A DNA stretch of 21,533 nt, taken from contig CAYZGR010000053.1 in NCBI GenBank assembly GCA_964478125.1, positions 1 to 21,533 of the forward strand. Reading direction: 5' to 3'. The DNA comes from FW021-bin31 sp964478125 (GTDB taxonomy: Bacteria > Bacteroidota > Bacteroidia > Chitinophagales > Chitinophagaceae). Of this stretch, positions 15,267 through 21,533 are shown in pieces; position 1 is the first letter of the stretch; each line of letters begins with the position of its first letter. A program made the translations under genes and the position numbers. Below the pieces are notes generated by a model. That model was not told the DNA's origin and did not search any database. It saw only the letters and a list, made by a program, of their open reading frames with translations.

Positions 15267-15393
15267 CTTTTATGTAATTAAAATCTAATAAAAACAAATG
15301 ACAATTCCATCCCCCTCTTTAACTAACGGCACTGAAGGTACTCAGTATACGTACGGTTAAAGATGAGTGAAAATCATCGTACCCTCATGACCG
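15267..15393 (-). other. Leader region of the capD-type gene with possible RNA structure
   Basis: From the predicted promoter to the start codon there are about 120 nt. Read on the - strand, GGTAC (15383-15379) can pair with GTACC (15341-15337). Inside it GATGA (15378-15374) pairs with TCATC (15366-15362) around a 7-nt loop, and the self-complementary CGTACG follows. This suggests a small folded leader. No known riboswitch was recognised. Confidence 0.3.
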
Positions 15394-15401
15394 CAAAGGT
15401 A
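15394..15401 (-). promoter_or_regulatory. Candidate -7 element TACCTTTG for the capD-type gene
   Basis: On the - strand TACCTTTG (15401 to 15394) matches TAnnTTTG exactly. It shares the ten bases TACCTTTGCG with the nfu promoter element at 9871. It is 128 bp from the start codon. The -33 region is not obvious. Confidence 0.45.
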
Positions 15402-15485
15402 CGACTAAATAAGCTTATGGTATTTTTTTTAATAGAACTATGCTGTCTTTTATTAGTCATATCATTGATTTGCATCAATTTGCGT

Positions 15486-15503
15486 TCCAAAATTTTTTTT
15501 GGA
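15486..15503. promoter_or_regulatory. 18-bp perfect inverted repeat upstream of the acyl-CoA dehydrogenase gene
   Basis: TCCAAAA-TTTT-TTTTGGA is a perfect 7-bp-arm inverted repeat that ends 43 bp before the dehydrogenase ATG. Its TTTG (15498-15501) could also be a -33 element for the weak -7-like TACATTCA at 15524-15531. It may be an operator, for example for a fatty-acid-responsive regulator, but no specific family consensus is recognised. Confidence 0.35.
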
Positions 15504-15546
15504 GTGAAGAACTTTCTTTAATTTACATTCAGTAAACACATATATT

Positions 15547-17319
15547 ATGGAAGCTACAAATGATCCTATGATAAAGGGCGGCGCTTTCCTGGTCGAGGAT
15601 GCGCCCGCAGAATCTATTTTTATCCCTGAGTCTTTTTCCGATGAACAGCACATGATCAAAGAAATGTGTGAAGCCTTTATTGAATCGGAGGTGCGGCCGG
15701 TTCTGAAGGAGATTGATCAGCAAAAACCCGGTCTGATGGAATCTTTATTGGATAAAAGTGGAGAACAGGGGCTGCTGGGAGCGGCCTTCCCCGAGAAATA
15801 TGGCGGATTGGATAAAGATTTTGTCACCGCCACACTTATAAATGAAGCCCTGGGGAGCGGTCATTCCTATTCTGTGGCCATGGCGGCACATACGGGTATC
15901 GGTTCTCTTCCGGTACTTTATTTTGGAACGGAGGAGCAGAAGGAAAAGTATTTGCCAAAGTTGGCGACCGGAGAGCTCAAGGCTTCGTATGCACTTTCTG
16001 AACCCGATGCGGGATCGGATGCCCTGAGCGCCCACACAACGGCAACGCTTACGGAGGATGGGAAATATTATTTACTCCATGGCCAGAAATGCTGGATCAC
16101 CAATTCGGGCTTTGCCGACCTGTTTACCGTTTTTGCTAAAATAGACGGGAAGGATTTCACGGCATTCCTGGTTGAAAAAGGAACTTCGGGAATGACCCTG
16201 GGGGAAGAAGAGCATAAAATGGGTATCAAAGGGTCCTCCACCCGGCAGGTATTTTTTGAAAATGCCAAAATTCCCGTAGAGAATCTTTTAGGAGTACAAG
16301 GGAAAGGACATAAGATAGCCTTTAATATCTTGAATATAGGGCGGTTGAAGTTATGCGCCGCGGCGCTTGGAGGCGCTAAAAGTACGGCCGGCCTCAGCAT
16401 TCGTTATGCAGTAGACCGCCGGCAATTCGGACAGCCGATAGCAAGCTTTGGCGCTGTCAAATACAAACTCGCGGAGCAGGCTATACGGATATATGTTTCA
16501 GAATCAGCGTTATACCGCACTGCAGCTTCCATTCATGCTTTAGAACAAAAATTATTGGAGGAAGGGAAGCCCTTTCAGGAAGCCGCTATGCAGTCGGCGG
16601 AGGAATATGCTGTGGAATGTGCTATATTGAAGGTGGCAGGTAGCGAAATGTTGGATTACGTGGTAGATGAAGCGGTTCAGATTCATGGTGGAAACGGATT
16701 TATTGATGATTACGAGGTGTCGCAGTCCTATAGGGATTCCCGTGTCAACCGGATTTTTGAGGGGACCAATGAGATCAACCGCCTGCTTATCCCCGGTATG
16801 ATGTTGAAAAGAGCCTTAAAGGGCCGGCTGGATTTGATGACGCCGGCGAAAGCGGTTCAAAAAGAGTTGATGTCCATTCCGGACTTTTCAACAGATGAGG
16901 AAGGAGCGGCCTATTCGGATGAGAAGCGCCAGATTGGCCTCCTCAAGAAGGCCATACTGATGATTGCAGGCGCCGCCACCCAGCAACTGGCTGACAAGTT
17001 GGAACAAGAGCAAGAGCTCCTTATGAATTTAGCCGATATGCTGATCGAACTCTATCTCGCGGAAAGCACTTTATTGCGGGTGATGAAAATCGGAAACGAT
17101 CCGATTGCCGCTGACAAGCTCCGGGTTAATTTATCTGATACGGTTTCGAGGTTTTCCCATTATGGCAGGGATGCCATTAACGCTTTTTCCGAGGGCGATG
17201 AGCAGCGGATGCTGCTGATGGGCCTGAAGCGATTTACCAAACCGGTTCCTTCTCTTTTAACATTTAATACGGTAGCGGCCCGCCGGCGCATTGCCGATAA
17301 TTTGATAGCTTTGCATTAG
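15547..17319 (+). CDS. Acyl-CoA dehydrogenase, long form with C-terminal extension (VLCAD/ACAD9-like)
   Basis: This FAD enzyme catalyses the first dehydrogenation of fatty acid beta-oxidation and passes electrons to ETF. The 590-residue product has the classic ACAD core (about 30-415): ALSEPDAGSD (149-158), GQKCWITNSGFAD (179-191), MGIKGSSTRQVFFE (225-238) and QIHGGNGFI (378-386). The FEGTNEINRLL motif contains the probable catalytic base E405. An extra helical domain of about 170 residues follows, as in very-long-chain and ACAD9-type enzymes, so a long-chain substrate is likely but not proven. The ATG at 15547 leaves a hydrophilic 25-residue N-terminus. It is divergent from the capD-type gene and precedes an oligopeptidase gene after 46 bp. 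Confidence 0.94.
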   Translation: MEATNDPMIKGGAFLVEDAPAESIFIPESFSDEQHMIKEMCEAFIESEVRPVLKEIDQQKPGLMESLLDKSGEQGLLGAAFPEKYGGLDKDFVTATLINEALGSGHSYSVAMAAHTGIGSLPVLYFGTEEQKEKYLPKLATGELKASYALSEPDAGSDALSAHTTATLTEDGKYYLLHGQKCWITNSGFADLFTVFAKIDGKDFTAFLVEKGTSGMTLGEEEHKMGIKGSSTRQVFFENAKIPVENLLGVQGKGHKIAFNILNIGRLKLCAAALGGAKSTAGLSIRYAVDRRQFGQPIASFGAVKYKLAEQAIRIYVSESALYRTAASIHALEQKLLEEGKPFQEAAMQSAEEYAVECAILKVAGSEMLDYVVDEAVQIHGGNGFIDDYEVSQSYRDSRVNRIFEGTNEINRLLIPGMMLKRALKGRLDLMTPAKAVQKELMSIPDFSTDEEGAAYSDEKRQIGLLKKAILMIAGAATQQLADKLEQEQELLMNLADMLIELYLAESTLLRVMKIGNDPIAADKLRVNLSDTVSRFSHYGRDAINAFSEGDEQRMLLMGLKRFTKPVPSLLTFNTVAARRRIADNLIALH

Positions 17320-17365
17320 CTTACGCTTTTTAGATAGCTTTGCCCCAAATAAAACGTAGACCATT

Positions 17366-19090
17366 ATGCCGGAAGATATCGCATTATTGATGAAAAAGCC
17401 CCGCCGGTTTTTGCCGGAAGATTTTAAGGTGACCACCTGGGAGGCTTTAGAACCCTACTTTAGAAAACTCCGGGAACGGGAAATTGATTCGGTTGCAGCG
17501 TTGGAGCAATGGCTTCGCGATGGCAGTGAATTGGAAGCGGTGGTGAGTGAGGATGCCTGCTGGCGGCAGATTAAAATGACTTGTGATACTACAAACCCGA
17601 AACTGCAGGAAGCCTTTAATTATTTTTGTACGGATATCCAGCCGCATCTTCAACCGGTCATTCACGAACTGAATAAGAAACTGCTGGATTGCCCTTATAC
17701 GAAAGAATTAGACCAGGAGCGCTATTTTACTTATTTGCGCTCGGTCGCGAGTGCCGTTAAGTTGTTCAATGAGAAAAACATTCCCCTGTTTTCCGAGCTC
17801 AGCATCATGCAACAACAATACGGGCAGATCACCGGCGCCATGACGATAAAGATAAAGGATAAGGAATATACCCTTCAGCAGGCTGCAAAATTTTATGAGA
17901 GCAGCGACAGGGCGCTGCGGGAAGAGGTTTTTCGTAAGACGGCAGAACGCCGGATGCAGGATCGCCGGAAATTGGATGATCTGTATACCAAACTGGTTCA
18001 TAAACGTGATCAGGTAGCGCGCAATGCAGGCTTTGCTAACTATCGGGATTATAAGTTTGAAGAACTGGGCCGCTTTGATTATACCAAAGAAGATTGTTTT
18101 GATTTTCACCGGGCAGTTCAGCAACAAGTCGTCCCTCTGGTAAGCGAAATATTGAAACGAAAAAAAGAGAAATTAAAGCTGGATAACCTGCGTCCCTGGG
18201 ATACGGAGGCCGAACCGGAAGGCGTGAAACCGCTGGAACCTTTCCAAACCGGCAGCGAATTGTTATCAAAAGCCAAGTTGTGTTTTAATAAGCTGCGTCC
18301 TTCTTTTGGCGAATACCTGGAGCGGATGGAACGGTTGGGCCGGCTGGACCTGGAAAGCCGGAAGGGGAAGGCTCCGGGAGGATACAACTGTCCCCTTGCG
18401 GAGACGGGTGCGCCTTTTATCTTCATGAATGCCGCCGGGCAGATGAAGGATGTAACGACCATCGTGCATGAAGGAGGGCATGCCATACAAGCCTTCCTGA
18501 CTCATGACCTGGAATTGGGCGCCTTCAAGGAGTATCCCATGGAAATTGCGGAAGTGGCTTCCATGAGCATGGAATTGTTCACGATGGATTATTGGGATGT
18601 ATTTTTTGATGATCCGGCAGAACTAAAAAGAGCCAAACTCCAACAACTCGAAAGGGTGATTACCATATTCCCCTGGATTGCTACCATTGACAAATTCCAA
18701 CACTGGATCTACCTGCATCCCGGACATACCGTAGAAGAAAGAACTACTGCATGGAAGAGGATACAAGAAGAATTTTCTCCCGCTGTGGTAGATTGGTCCG
18801 GTTTTGAGGATTACCATTCCTGCAGCTGGCAGCGTCAACTGCATTTGTACGAAGTTCCTTTTTATTATATTGAATATGGCATTGCGCAACTTGGGGCTAT
18901 CGGGATGTGGAAACAATTTAGAGAAAACAAACAAAAAGCGCTCGACCATTATGTAAAAGCTTTAAGCCTGGGTTATACCGTTCCTCTAAAAACGCTTTAC
19001 AGAACAGCAGGTATTTCTTTTGATTTTTCTCCTGCGTATGTGGAAGGGCTGGTGCATTTTGTTTATGAAGAGATGGAGCAGCTGATTTGA
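17366..19090 (+). CDS. M3-family oligoendopeptidase (PepF-like zinc metallopeptidase)
   Basis: This 574-residue cytosolic metallopeptidase probably degrades short peptides. The zinc site is HEGGH at 368-372 (in TTIVHEGGHAIQAF), with the third ligand probably E396 in EIAEVASMSMEL. Downstream H and Y residues of the family are present in HLYEVPFYYIEYGIAQLGAI, a stretch characteristic of PepF/M3B enzymes. The PGGYNCPL motif (337-344) and helical N-terminal half are also typical. The length is close to the usual 560-600. No signal peptide is seen. It may be co-transcribed with the acyl-CoA dehydrogenase gene 46 bp upstream. The gene marks the last stretch of native-looking base composition before AT-richer DNA begins. 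Confidence 0.93.
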   Translation: MPEDIALLMKKPRRFLPEDFKVTTWEALEPYFRKLREREIDSVAALEQWLRDGSELEAVVSEDACWRQIKMTCDTTNPKLQEAFNYFCTDIQPHLQPVIHELNKKLLDCPYTKELDQERYFTYLRSVASAVKLFNEKNIPLFSELSIMQQQYGQITGAMTIKIKDKEYTLQQAAKFYESSDRALREEVFRKTAERRMQDRRKLDDLYTKLVHKRDQVARNAGFANYRDYKFEELGRFDYTKEDCFDFHRAVQQQVVPLVSEILKRKKEKLKLDNLRPWDTEAEPEGVKPLEPFQTGSELLSKAKLCFNKLRPSFGEYLERMERLGRLDLESRKGKAPGGYNCPLAETGAPFIFMNAAGQMKDVTTIVHEGGHAIQAFLTHDLELGAFKEYPMEIAEVASMSMELFTMDYWDVFFDDPAELKRAKLQQLERVITIFPWIATIDKFQHWIYLHPGHTVEERTTAWKRIQEEFSPAVVDWSGFEDYHSCSWQRQLHLYEVPFYYIEYGIAQLGAIGMWKQFRENKQKALDHYVKALSLGYTVPLKTLYRTAGISFDFSPAYVEGLVHFVYEEMEQLI

Positions 19091-19282
19091 GGGTTCTTGC
19101 ATTGACGATAGACCCTTCAATAAATTGGTAAACCTGCCAAATTGGTCCGCCTCAAACCCTAATTGCTCTTTTAAAGATTTTTAGTTTATCCGTTCCGCTT
19201 AAAAATCCGCAACATTTTTTTTCGGTTTCCGTTACGATTTCCGTTCCTCCATTATATCTTTAATTCTACTGAAATAGGTCTT
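19091..19282. other. Intergenic spacer between convergent genes
   Basis: This 192-bp gap contains no reading frame with recognisable product. It has a weak inverted pair AGGGT/ACCCT just after the peptidase stop, without a T-run, and two TTTCCGTT repeats at about 19228-19248. Nothing more is supported. It is where the sequence becomes visibly AT-richer. Confidence 0.4.
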
Positions 19283-19828
19283 TTATAGCGCTTTAATATC
19301 TTTTGCAAGGAGTGACAGACCCTTATTAAATTGATGTCCTCCATTGGCAATTATACGAATAGTGGCTTGTGGCAGACTATGGGCATAAAATTCGAGTTGG
19401 TCCAGGGAAACGATTTCATCATCTTTGCATTGGTAGAAGAAAATAGGGATGTTTTCCGGTATTGTATTGCTAAAGTCTTTTTGCAATTTAAGTCCTTGTT
19501 TCCAATCTTCATCGCCGCTCCAATATGGTGTAGCCATGAGAAAAAGTCCTGCTATACTTTTTTCAACCCGGTTCTCGGATAAATATTTCAATAGCATTGA
19601 AGCTCCCAAAGAATGTCCTACAAGAATAACTTTATCCTTTCCCAATGAGATCTCTTTGTTTATTTTCGTAAGCCATCCGAAATCCGGCAAATTTTCATCG
19701 GAAGGCATTTTGGGATAATGAACCCGATACTTTTCTCCCAACCCGGTTTGCAAAGAGGCTGCTAATTTTTCGTCGGCTTCATAACCGCCTTCACCGCCGC
19801 CGTGTATAAAAATTAAAAAATTACTCAT
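19283..19828 (-). CDS. Small alpha/beta hydrolase (RBBP9/YdeN-like)
   Basis: This 181-residue single-domain alpha/beta hydrolase has the N-terminal oxyanion motif FIHGGGEGG (7-15) and the nucleophile elbow GHSLGAS with S73. The probable acid is in CKDDEIV (D136 or D137), and the catalytic H165 is in ANGGHQF. Family members are serine hydrolases of mostly unknown substrate. No signal peptide is present. An exact TAnnTTTG motif lies 10 bp before the start. Its DNA is clearly more AT-rich than that of the metabolic genes to the left, and it sits next to an attC-like element, so it may itself be a mobile cassette passenger. Its identity as a hydrolase is firm, but the function cannot be read from the sequence. 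Confidence 0.85.
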   Translation of the reverse strand: MSNFLIFIHGGGEGGYEADEKLAASLQTGLGEKYRVHYPKMPSDENLPDFGWLTKINKEISLGKDKVILVGHSLGASMLLKYLSENRVEKSIAGLFLMATPYWSGDEDWKQGLKLQKDFSNTIPENIPIFFYQCKDDEIVSLDQLEFYAHSLPQATIRIIANGGHQFNKGLSLLAKDIKAL

Positions 19829-19838
19829 ATCCTGAATC

Positions 19839-19846
19839 CAAAATTA
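19839..19846 (-). promoter_or_regulatory. Candidate -7 element TAATTTTG for the alpha/beta hydrolase gene
   Basis: On the - strand TAATTTTG (19846 to 19839) matches TAnnTTTG and would give a leader of only a few bases. No clear -33 element is visible. Confidence 0.35.
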
Positions 19847-19887
19847 TGCATGTTCGTTTATTTGAGACGTGCCGGTCTGCAATGGCA

Positions 19888-20023
19888 GCTAACGGCCGGC
19901 ATATTGGCGTTCGGGCGGGCTTTTTACCCCAAATTTTAATCGAAGCACCAATGTTCAAATATACTAAAATCTTTCAATCGAAGACGTTTACCCCGCCTGA
20001 CGCCAATCAAAATGTTTGTTGGC
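19888..20023. repeat. 136-nt imperfect palindrome, attC-like recombination site candidate
   Basis: Nested complementary arms are present. GCTAAC (19888-19893) pairs with GTTGGC (20018-20023) with one G-T wobble. ATTGGCGT (19903-19910) pairs with ACGCCAAT (20000-20007), and GGCGGG (19914-19919) pairs with CCCGCC (19992-19997). The roughly 72-nt centre is AT-rich and has no strong pairing. Terminal ..AAC and GTT.. boxes, inner paired boxes with small mismatches, and a length under about 140 nt are the hallmarks of integron attC sites. The boxes fit RYYYAAC/GTTRRRY only partly (GTTAGCT and GTTGGCA). No integron integrase gene is in the window. Confidence 0.45.
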
Positions 20024-20033
20024 AGCTGGCTTT

Positions 20034-21482
20034 CTATTGTTCAAGTATATTTTGCACAAAACTTAGCCATTTCCAATGAGGTATGCTTTTGTCAATGTAA
20101 TAATCGGGCATTATCCCTTTTCCGTCAATAGCCATATCAGGTATTCTATAACTCTTTGTAAGTGCATACGTAAGTTTATATTGTCCATTAGGGGATTCCA
20201 CGGAATATAAATTAGATATATCTAATGCTCCAAATGTTGTTGTGCCGAATATCTTAACCTTTTTACTTTCTTGTGCTGCCAATAAGAATTGCTCTGTTGT
20301 ACTGGCACAATTCTGGTTGATTATAATAGCCACATTTTGTGGGTTTGGGTAAATGGTATCCATTTTTACAACCGTCACTTTTTCTCCGCTGTCGGGGTTC
20401 ACAAATTCTCCGAGATTGGCGTTTAACCTTTTTAAAGTCGCTTTCATCTCAATTATATCGTTTTCCGAAAAATATCCGTTTTTATTTTTAATGAATTTCT
20501 CCATTCGCTTATTATTTAAGGGGGTAGATAAGTATGCTACATTCATAACACGAATGGGATTGGTATAAAGTAGCGGAATGATTTTTTGATAACTGCGATC
20601 TGACCCGCCACCGTTATTTCTGACATCAATGATTAAGTTTTTGGTGCTTGTCAATAAATCCATATTTGCAACAATCAAACTGTCAATAATTTCCCTTTGT
20701 GACATACGAAATGAGGGGGTTCTAAGCAAAATAGTATTATTGGATAATTCTCGAATAAATGGTATCCTTGTTGTCATTTCCTTATTGTACAAAGCGAGTG
20801 TGTCATTTTTAAATTGGAATTTATTATAAATCCTATCAAGATAAAAGCCGTTTATCCTAAGCCTGTTTTTAGTAATTATTTGTACCTTATTAAAATTTTC
20901 GGCAGTATGATTACCCATATAATACACGCCCGAACTGTCTGGATTGATTCCGAGTTTTATTTGATTAGGTCTCCATCCACTCACAGTTGATTCTAAAATA
21001 AATCCTTTATAACTATCACCTTTTTTGATAATTCCAATCTTATAGGGCGTGCCCAACATCCAAATACCTTCAAATAAAGAAACATTTCTATCTGACGATA
21101 ATTGTTTTCTAAGTTGGGTTTCAGAAATTGGAATAGTGGGCCAATTTTTATAGGCATTTGTGTCTTTTGGTTCTTTATTTTCTGCGCTATATAAGATTTG
21201 AAATGCTAAATGACCTTTTCTAAAAAAATGCAACCATTTTCGTATTGTTTCTGCACATAGCTTTTTTGTCGAATCTAACTTTATTTCTTTTGAAATAGAG
21301 TCATTAAGCAATTTGTAGGCTGTTTTCCCTTTTAATCCAAGTTCATATTTAAATCCCGCATCATTGTTCTCAAATGTTTTTTTTACCCATTGAAATGTTT
21401 TTTCACAATTACATTTTTGTTGTGCCAATAAATAAATAGGGCTTAATAAAATTATCCAAAGTAAAATGGTCTTTTTAATCAT
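20034..21482 (-). CDS. Secreted S41-family (C-terminal processing/tricorn-like) serine peptidase
   Basis: The 482-residue product begins with a clear signal peptide (KKTILLWIILLSPIYLLAQ, residues 3-21), so it is exported. The S41 core lies in the C-terminal half: LIIDVRNNGGGSD (283-295), the probable nucleophile S394 in NCASTTEQF, and IFGTTTFGALD (411-421). RKGHLAF holds H91, which may be the catalytic histidine of the tricorn-type arrangement. The N-terminal part is family-typical but poorly characterised, and no PDZ domain is evident. The gene is markedly AT-rich (many AAA, ATT and TTA codons) compared with the rest of the window. It is bracketed by inverted copies of GTTGGCAGC, which suggests horizontal acquisition as a cassette. 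The substrate is unknown. Confidence 0.85.
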   Translation of the reverse strand: MIKKTILLWIILLSPIYLLAQQKCNCEKTFQWVKKTFENNDAGFKYELGLKGKTAYKLLNDSISKEIKLDSTKKLCAETIRKWLHFFRKGHLAFQILYSAENKEPKDTNAYKNWPTIPISETQLRKQLSSDRNVSLFEGIWMLGTPYKIGIIKKGDSYKGFILESTVSGWRPNQIKLGINPDSSGVYYMGNHTAENFNKVQIITKNRLRINGFYLDRIYNKFQFKNDTLALYNKEMTTRIPFIRELSNNTILLRTPSFRMSQREIIDSLIVANMDLLTSTKNLIIDVRNNGGGSDRSYQKIIPLLYTNPIRVMNVAYLSTPLNNKRMEKFIKNKNGYFSENDIIEMKATLKRLNANLGEFVNPDSGEKVTVVKMDTIYPNPQNVAIIINQNCASTTEQFLLAAQESKKVKIFGTTTFGALDISNLYSVESPNGQYKLTYALTKSYRIPDMAIDGKGIMPDYYIDKSIPHWKWLSFVQNILEQ

Positions 21483-21524
21483 TAATTCTTATGTTGTTTA
21501 TTCGTTGTAGGTTCTTTGTAGCTT

Positions 21525-21533
21525 GCTGCCAAC
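21525..21533. repeat. GCTGCCAAC, inverted copy of the cassette-boundary sequence
   Basis: The last nine bases of the window are the exact reverse complement of GTTGGCAGC at 20018-20026. They lie on the other side of the S41 gene. They could be the outer box of a second attC-like palindrome that continues beyond the window edge. Confidence 0.35.

Noticed and set aside
19088..19118. AGGGT/ACCCT inverted pair after the M3 peptidase stop as a terminator
   Set aside because: The stem is only five pairs with a long loop, and no T-run follows.
1..21533. CRISPR array, tRNA or rRNA genes, intact insertion sequences
   Set aside because: No regularly spaced direct repeats, cloverleaf sequences, rRNA-like stretches or transposase reading frames were found on either strand by reading the sequence.

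Overview
The window looks like chromosomal DNA of a member of the Bacteroidota, most likely of the Chitinophagaceae/Sphingobacteriia kind. The sequence-based reasons are: several genes are preceded by a match to the Bacteroidota -7 promoter motif TAnnTTTG; Shine-Dalgarno sites are weak or absent; there is a BatB/BatC pair; and the family variants (about 413-residue CysN, about 590-residue acyl-CoA dehydrogenase, SLC13 permease with internal TrkA_C domains) fit that phylum. No rRNA, tRNA, CRISPR array or intact transposase was found.

Left part (1-7903, all + strand): the 3' end of an unidentified gene, purU (formyl-THF deformylase), a PglE-like sugar aminotransferase, then a sulfate activation set: cysQ, an SLC13/TrkA_C permease, cysC, cysD and cysN. 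This set imports sulfate, makes APS and PAPS, and recycles PAP. No PAPS/APS reductase or sulfite reductase gene is seen, so the set could serve sulfation of a surface glycan or lipid as well as assimilation. A decayed gene that looks like a four-helix-bundle (S23/TIGR02436-type) protein lies between cysD and cysN.

Middle part (7904-13212): kbl (glycine C-acetyltransferase), then an Nfu-type Fe-S scaffold gene (- strand) divergent from mgsA (methylglyoxal synthase). The nfu/mgsA spacer holds a palindrome that carries a -7-like element for each direction. Next come batB and batC without the usual moxR, batA or batD beside them. batC converges on, and overlaps by 22 bp, a ComB-family phosphosulfolactate phosphatase gene.

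Right part (13213-19090): a PglF/CapD-type nucleotide-sugar 4,6-dehydratase on the - strand, with a predicted leader of about 120 nt. A divergent acyl-CoA dehydrogenase gene and an M3-family oligoendopeptidase gene follow on the + strand. The dehydratase and the PglE-like aminotransferase would together make a UDP-4-amino-4,6-dideoxy-GlcNAc type sugar, although they lie about 11 kb apart.

Right end (19091-21533): base composition becomes visibly AT-richer. An alpha/beta hydrolase and an S41-family peptidase lie here on the - strand, separated by a 136-nt imperfect palindrome (19888-20023) whose layout resembles an integron attC site. The terminal sequence GTTGGCAGC of that palindrome recurs inverted at the last nine bases of the window, so the S41 gene is bracketed like a mobile cassette. 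This is the strongest candidate for something unusual in the window.
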